Shown piece by piece: positions 59,434 through 64,000 of a stretch of 64,000 bases of DNA. A program made the position numbers and the translations under genes. The first letter of the stretch is position 1. Each line of letters opens with the position of its first letter. Source of the DNA: an uncultured Fidelibacterota bacterium. Lineage in GTDB: Bacteria > Fidelibacterota > Marinisomatia > Marinisomatales > TCS55. Where the stretch lies: NCBI GenBank assembly GCA_913062595.1, contig CAJXWT010000002.1:28955-92954 (forward strand). The letters are read 5' to 3'. A model generated the notes under the pieces. That model did no database searches, was not told where the DNA came from, and saw only the letters and a list, made by a program, of their open reading frames with translations.

Positions 59434-62400
59434 ATGAAATCGGTCCCCGTTTCATTTAAACCAAATACTGCCCAGAAAACAGCCATTCACAACCCGCCCG
59501 GACCTCTAATGATCCTCGCCGGAGCCGGCACCGGAAAAACGACCACATTACTGCATCGAGTAAACCACCTGATCCAAAATAAACAAGCACTTCCGGTGCA
59601 TATGCTACTGCTAACTTTCACAGAGAAAGCAACGTCGGAGATCAGGCAAAAGATCCGTAATTTGATCGGACCATCGGCAGATGATATAACAATCAGTACA
59701 TTCCACGGTTTTTGTAATGCATTGGTACGCGAACATGCTATAGACGCCAATGCGGAAAAACTGCTCTGGCAAGAAGAGGATATTACCTATTTCTTTATCA
59801 ATCATTTTGACCAGCTAATATTTATCCAGTCCCGTATTTTTCGAGCCAATCCGTATGGTGCCATAACCGGGTCATTCATCCCCTTTATTGACCGCATTAG
59901 GGACGAATTACTAGCCCCTGCAGATATCAGGAAACTATACAATCCAGCTGTGCTATCCACAGCTGTGATCAAGGATATTTTCCCCAACTTACATGCCGAT
60001 GCAGACCAGGAAGATGTACTGCTGCAGCTTGCTGACCTGGTACAACTATTTGATTTTTTCCAGGATAAAAAGAACGAACTGGGTGTAGTGGACTACGGAG
60101 ATATGATCCTGGACTGCTGGTCCATGCTCAATACGCACCCTCATATCCTGAATATAGTACGGGATAAATACCAGCATATCTTTATCGATGAGTATCAGGA
60201 TAACAATTATGCTCTGAATAAGATCATTAATCTTATTGCCGGGGACACCCCCAGCATAACGGTTGTTGGCGATGAAGACCAGTGCATTTACAGTTTTCGC
60301 GGCGCCAATTATTACAACATCAAGGATTTTGAGGACCGCTACCGGTCTTACTCCAACTACGCAGCGGTAAAACTGGTGGAAAATTATCGTTCATCAAGCG
60401 AGATCCTTGAACTGTCTAACGCTTCCATAATCCGCAATACCGATCGACAGAAAAAAATCCTCTCTCGTCCGCAGGAATTGCCCAAAAACGGACCGAAACC
60501 GATCTGGTTCGTTACAGAATCAAAAGATACGATCAGGGGGGTGCCTTTATTGGTTCGTGACCTGGTGGAAAACCAAAATCGCCTATTTGGTGATGTGGCC
60601 ATCATCTGCCGTTCCTGGGGCCACGTAAAAAGTATGGCTGATGCGCTGCAGCAGGCGGCAATACCAGTAGATATTCACGTGGAGAAATTTTTTAACGTAC
60701 CCATTGTCAAGGATGTGCTGGCCTGGGGCCATCTTATTGTTGAAGATGAACAGGCTGAAGCTGGATTATTTCGGATACTCAAAACCCATCTTGGGCATGA
60801 CTGGACCTCCAAATTTTATAACGAGTGTCAGCGGGCCTCAATTATGGAACGGATGACTGCCTTAGCCGTACAGGCTAAAGATAATACGACCGTTTCATGG
60901 GTATTGTCCGCGCGGGAAAAGCTGCTGGACGCGCTCAGACAAAAACCCGGACCGGATGAGATGGTTTGGACCATCCTTTCGATCCTGAAGCAAACACCGC
61001 GGCTGCAGCAATTGCGGAGCAATTACCGCTATCGGGAACGCTTGAATCTGGCCAATATGGCGCGGATCATGTCACTGGCAGAACGGTTTACCACCATTGA
61101 AACGGAACCTTCCCTGAGCAGCTGGCTGCATTACATGAATATACTGCAGATGAACCTGACCCTAGATGCGGCTCAGCCGCTGGAGTATGACCAGCAGGCA
61201 GCCGTACAGGTGTTGACAGTACACCAGGCCAAGGGCCTGGAATTTCCTATTGTGATCGTGCCCTTCCTCAGGGCCGGAAGCTTCCCCATGCGGCTGCGGC
61301 GTCCCAAAGTATTGGATCGTATCCCGGAAACCTGGAAAAAATGGTCCGCGGCAAATACAGCCGCTGCAGATGAAGTCCATTTGCAAGAAGAGCGGCGGGT
61401 GTTTCATGTAGCCTGTACAAGGGCCGAGGATGAGCTGTATCTATACGGTCCGGCCAAATACCAGTCAATCTTTACCAAAGAATTAGAACTTGATCACCCA
61501 GAAACTATGGAGATTCGTGCTATGACCATCACTGAAGAAGCATTGCAACAACCAAAATTAACCGAACAGAAACAGCGTCTTTTGGTGGATCTAAGCCGCG
61601 AGATCGCTGCCCATCAGTACGATAATGCCAGCCAGATCCTGGTCGAGATGCAACACCTGGAAAAAGAGAATTCATCCGAAACAGCGTCTAGCCAGCCTGT
61701 ATCGACAAATTTATTGAAACTTTCCGCTAGTAGTATTGGCGATTACGAGACCTGCCCCTACAAATATCGTCTCAAACATATTGACAAGGTACCGGAACGT
61801 AAAACCCGCGTCACCATGGAATTCGGTATTACCATCCACAATGTGCTGGATGAATTCCACGGTGCCGAAGACCAGAGCCTGGAATACCTCTTGCAATTGC
61901 AGGAAAAACACTGGCGCACCGATGCCTTCGAATACCTGCTACGAGAAGAAGAATTCAAGATCCAGGCCCGGGAACTGCTCACCGCTTACCACCAGTATAT
62001 TCAACATCACCCCCCGCAAGTAGTGGCCCGGGAGCGAAAATTCAGTTTTACCATTGATGAACTGCAGGTCATGATATCCGGGAAGATCGACCGTATTGAT
62101 CAGGAAGGCAATCGCCTGGCCGTGGTGGATTACAAGACCAGCAAGAATAAGGAAAAAGCCAAAGGTAGTCTGCAACTGGCTTTATACGCCGAAGCCTTAA
62201 AGCGGGATGCGGTTGAAGGCGTCATTGGCAAACCGGGCAGCACGATCTTCCATTTCCTGCGTCATCCGGATGATCCCCTGGAAAGTCATGTATTTGAAAC
62301 AGAAGATCTGAACAAACAAATGGAAAAGGTCGCAGTAGTAGCCGCTGGAATACGCAGCTACGAATTTCCTACAAAACCTGGTGATTTTAGCTGTCGAAAC

Positions 62401-62445
62401 TGCGACTATCGAGAATTTCTGTGTCCAGCCTGGGAAGAGACCTAG
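59434..62445 (+). CDS. UvrD-type helicase fused to iron-sulfur RecB-family nuclease
   Basis: A 1003-residue ATP-dependent helicase-nuclease from ATG 59434. Superfamily 1 motifs: Walker A ILAGAGTGKTTT (near residue 30), TFTEKATSEI, STFHGFCNAL, DEYQD at about 252-256 with VVGDEDQCIYSFRGA, ENYRSSSEIL, and the VLTVHQAKGLEF motif. The C-terminal part carries a PD-(D/E)XK nuclease of RecB/AddB type: a first Cys in YETCPYKYR, the active-site ISGKIDRIDQ and VVDYKTSKN, QLALYAEAL, and the terminal CRNCDYREFLCP, giving four cysteine ligands for an Fe-S cluster. Expected role: DNA end resection or repair. The gene looks more GC-rich than its neighbours. A separate AddB-type partner is not visible here. 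Confidence 0.9.
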   Translation: MKSVPVSFKPNTAQKTAIHNPPGPLMILAGAGTGKTTTLLHRVNHLIQNKQALPVHMLLLTFTEKATSEIRQKIRNLIGPSADDITISTFHGFCNALVREHAIDANAEKLLWQEEDITYFFINHFDQLIFIQSRIFRANPYGAITGSFIPFIDRIRDELLAPADIRKLYNPAVLSTAVIKDIFPNLHADADQEDVLLQLADLVQLFDFFQDKKNELGVVDYGDMILDCWSMLNTHPHILNIVRDKYQHIFIDEYQDNNYALNKIINLIAGDTPSITVVGDEDQCIYSFRGANYYNIKDFEDRYRSYSNYAAVKLVENYRSSSEILELSNASIIRNTDRQKKILSRPQELPKNGPKPIWFVTESKDTIRGVPLLVRDLVENQNRLFGDVAIICRSWGHVKSMADALQQAAIPVDIHVEKFFNVPIVKDVLAWGHLIVEDEQAEAGLFRILKTHLGHDWTSKFYNECQRASIMERMTALAVQAKDNTTVSWVLSAREKLLDALRQKPGPDEMVWTILSILKQTPRLQQLRSNYRYRERLNLANMARIMSLAERFTTIETEPSLSSWLHYMNILQMNLTLDAAQPLEYDQQAAVQVLTVHQAKGLEFPIVIVPFLRAGSFPMRLRRPKVLDRIPETWKKWSAANTAAADEVHLQEERRVFHVACTRAEDELYLYGPAKYQSIFTKELELDHPETMEIRAMTITEEALQQPKLTEQKQRLLVDLSREIAAHQYDNASQILVEMQHLEKENSSETASSQPVSTNLLKLSASSIGDYETCPYKYRLKHIDKVPERKTRVTMEFGITIHNVLDEFHGAEDQSLEYLLQLQEKHWRTDAFEYLLREEEFKIQARELLTAYHQYIQHHPPQVVARERKFSFTIDELQVMISGKIDRIDQEGNRLAVVDYKTSKNKEKAKGSLQLALYAEALKRDAVEGVIGKPGSTIFHFLRHPDDPLESHVFETEDLNKQMEKVAVVAAGIRSYEFPTKPGDFSCRNCDYREFLCPAWEET

Positions 62446-62453
62446 ACTGATCC

Positions 62454-64000
62454 CTATTTCAGCAGCACCATCTTCTTAGTGCTAATGTATTCACCAGCCT
62501 GTATTTGATATAGATAGATACCAGCACTCACTGGTTTACCGTAGTCATTGGTGGCATTCCAGATAACTGACCTGTAACCAGCATCTTGGGTCTGGTTAAT
62601 TAGGGTTTTTACCTGTCTGCCCAACATATCGTAAATAGTGATGGTCACATGACTGTTCTCTGGGATGTCATATCGTAATGTCGTAGTCGGATTAAAGGGA
62701 TTAGGATAGTTCTGGTGCAAGGCATATCCTATTGGCAGTGTACCCGCTGTATTATCCATAGCCAGTTCACTGTAGGAAATATCTACAGTAAAGTGACTGC
62801 TGCCTAATTCCGGATAAATTGATACAGCTTCGTTTCCGGATGATGGAAAACTACCCTTTGCTATCGTAGTAAAGGTTAATTCACTTTGCTGGGTAAGATC
62901 AATTATACTATTCGTAGTATTATCTGTTAGTGTCATGGTTATATGTTCTGGTAGTTCATTGAGATCCCAGGTCATGGTCACTGTTTCTTCCTGGGTAACA
63001 AAATTACTGCCATCATCTACGGTTAGATAGATCACATCTAAAGGAATGGATATCGTTCCTGCGTATGCATAGGGGAGATTATTGATACCTAAGCTATTAT
63101 TCTCGGCATAGCTTACACCCACTACCCGGTCACCGGCGGACATGGGTAGTAGTTTATCGGCATCGGCAGGATCAAGGTGTTGTGAACCATTATCCATAAA
63201 GGATACAAACATATTGTCACTCTTATCACCTGCTGTGATGGTGAAGTACATACTACCAGAACTATCGGATGCAGTTTTGTAAAAAGTACCTGTTGACCCA
63301 GATCTAGAGTTTGCCGTAAACGAATAACTTGTACCGCCACTCTTAGCTTCTACCCAAAAACCCTGGTAGGGAGCGATTAAGCCATTAGATAGATCCCCAG
63401 CTGAACCATTCCATTCATAGTAATCACTAGCCGCATCATTCCAGACATAGACCACTGAGTTCCAATTGGTCGTACCATTATCACTGAACAATTGATCCGC
63501 ATCAATGGTAACATTAAATGGATTACCCAGCAGATTATATTTACTTGCAGTAGTATTAACACTAAGGGCACTATTCTCTGTACCATTTACATTCAGCTTC
63601 ACACCGCCAGAGATATCATCATCACCGTCATTATCTACATCGGTAAATACGTACACCAAAAATCCCTTTCCTGCTGTTAAGGATGCGGTACTGATATTGG
63701 TTAAAGCATCCCAGCTGCCAGATCCAGAAGGATCATAGGTCCAGACATTGGCATCACCATTGGTGTCATCTGCACCGGTCATACCCTGGATCCAAAGTGG
63801 ATCCAGTATATCATCATAGATAGTCCCGGCGACAAAACTGCTCATCATCCGAAAACCAGCATTACCACTAATGGTTACATATGGTGTTAAATAGGCATCA
63901 CTATCTGTGGCCTGACCAATTGCCAGATAGCCATCAGATATTGATACGCTGCTAAAGGTAACCGCATCACCAGATTTACTGGATCCTGATGCCAAGGTAC
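62454..64000 (-). CDS. T9SS-sorted secreted protein, N-terminus beyond window
   Basis: The minus frame is open to the right edge (about 515 codons), so the signal peptide is outside the window. The visible part is beta-rich and Gly/Asn/Ser-rich. It contains two similar blocks of the type SLTAGKGFLVYVFTD and YQGFWVEAKSGGTSYSF, an aspartate-rich loop DVDNDGDDD, and LDVIYLTVDDGSN-like strands. The C-terminus is a complete T9SS domain (NYPNPFNPTTTLRY to KKMVLLK). No enzymatic motif is seen. It converges on the helicase gene with 8 bases between stops. Function unknown; probably a surface or extracellular protein. Confidence 0.85.
   Translation of the reverse strand, partial: TLASGSSKSGDAVTFSSVSISDGYLAIGQATDSDAYLTPYVTISGNAGFRMMSSFVAGTIYDDILDPLWIQGMTGADDTNGDANVWTYDPSGSGSWDALTNISTASLTAGKGFLVYVFTDVDNDGDDDISGGVKLNVNGTENSALSVNTTASKYNLLGNPFNVTIDADQLFSDNGTTNWNSVVYVWNDAASDYYEWNGSAGDLSNGLIAPYQGFWVEAKSGGTSYSFTANSRSGSTGTFYKTASDSSGSMYFTITAGDKSDNMFVSFMDNGSQHLDPADADKLLPMSAGDRVVGVSYAENNSLGINNLPYAYAGTISIPLDVIYLTVDDGSNFVTQEETVTMTWDLNELPEHITMTLTDNTTNSIIDLTQQSELTFTTIAKGSFPSSGNEAVSIYPELGSSHFTVDISYSELAMDNTAGTLPIGYALHQNYPNPFNPTTTLRYDIPENSHVTITIYDMLGRQVKTLINQTQDAGYRSVIWNATNDYGKPVSAGIYLYQIQAGEYISTKKMVLLK

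Noticed and set aside
61736..62023. Plus-strand alternative frame inside the helicase-nuclease gene
   Set aside because: It is a shadow of the nuclease-domain frame, which carries the conserved motifs.
1..64000. CRISPR arrays, tRNA or rRNA genes, insertion sequences, phage genes
   Set aside because: None seen: almost every base is coding, and no cloverleaf, spaced repeat, or transposase or integrase motif was found.

Overview
The window is a densely coded, AT-rich bacterial segment from a diderm of the Fibrobacteres-Chlorobi-Bacteroidetes (FCB) type. At least six proteins end in the type IX secretion (T9SS) C-terminal sorting domain with the YPNPF(NP) signature. Lipoproteins, outer-membrane barrels and a secretin confirm an outer membrane. 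The mixture of T9SS cargo, gingipain-like C25 proteins, a poly-gamma-glutamate system with pgsW, and a split PntAA/PntAB/PntB best fits Candidatus Marinimicrobia (SAR406) or a close relative. That placement is inference; no rRNA or tRNA gene is visible.

Layout. (1) 1-12726, minus strand: one tight gene train of an outer-membrane protein with calcium-binding repeats, alaS, a PPC/DUF296 protein, ridA, a DUF5683 protein, a sodium:neurotransmitter-type symporter, an unrecognised membrane protein, a geranylgeranyl-reductase-type flavoprotein, a dinG-type exonuclease-helicase, and hutH cut by the left edge. (2) 12801-18482, mixed strands: a small acidic protein, a secreted LVIVD-repeat protein, and a plus-strand four-gene operon. 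In that operon an AMIN-like protein, a newly noted 41-residue membrane protein and a lipoprotein resembling a protease prodomain precede a secreted HExxH metalloprotease. (3) 18484-52020, minus strand: about 33.5 kb of genes with no gap larger than about 25 bases. Read in the direction of transcription it runs: type IV pilus operon (pilin, pilT, minor pilins, pilM-N-O-P-Q, an Ig-domain lipoprotein, pilB, pilC, pilD); a C25-type protein with a dockerin; poly-gamma-glutamate genes pgsB-pgsC-pgsW; two unrecognised envelope proteins (a duplicated-domain periplasmic protein and a barrel); a propeller lipoprotein; three large T9SS substrates; glutaredoxin; and a lipoprotein. (4) 52224-55987, minus: a flavin reductase and the three-subunit proton-translocating transhydrogenase. 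(5) 56111-59319: exported msrA, serC, and an ECF sigma / membrane anti-sigma-like / Spy-like stress module with its own terminator and a candidate autoregulatory promoter. (6) 59434-62445: a UvrD-type helicase fused to an iron-sulfur RecB-type nuclease. The right edge cuts a further T9SS substrate.

The central theme is the cell surface. Pilus assembly, a capsule-like polymer system and large secreted peptidase-like proteins sit in one co-directional block. The strongest candidates for something undescribed are the two envelope genes following pgsB-C-W (possible outer-membrane export or anchoring of poly-gamma-glutamate in a diderm), the Ig-domain lipoprotein inside the pilus operon, the two C25-like proteins that keep the cysteine but lack the expected histidine, and the separately encoded prodomain-like lipoprotein coupled to a metalloprotease.
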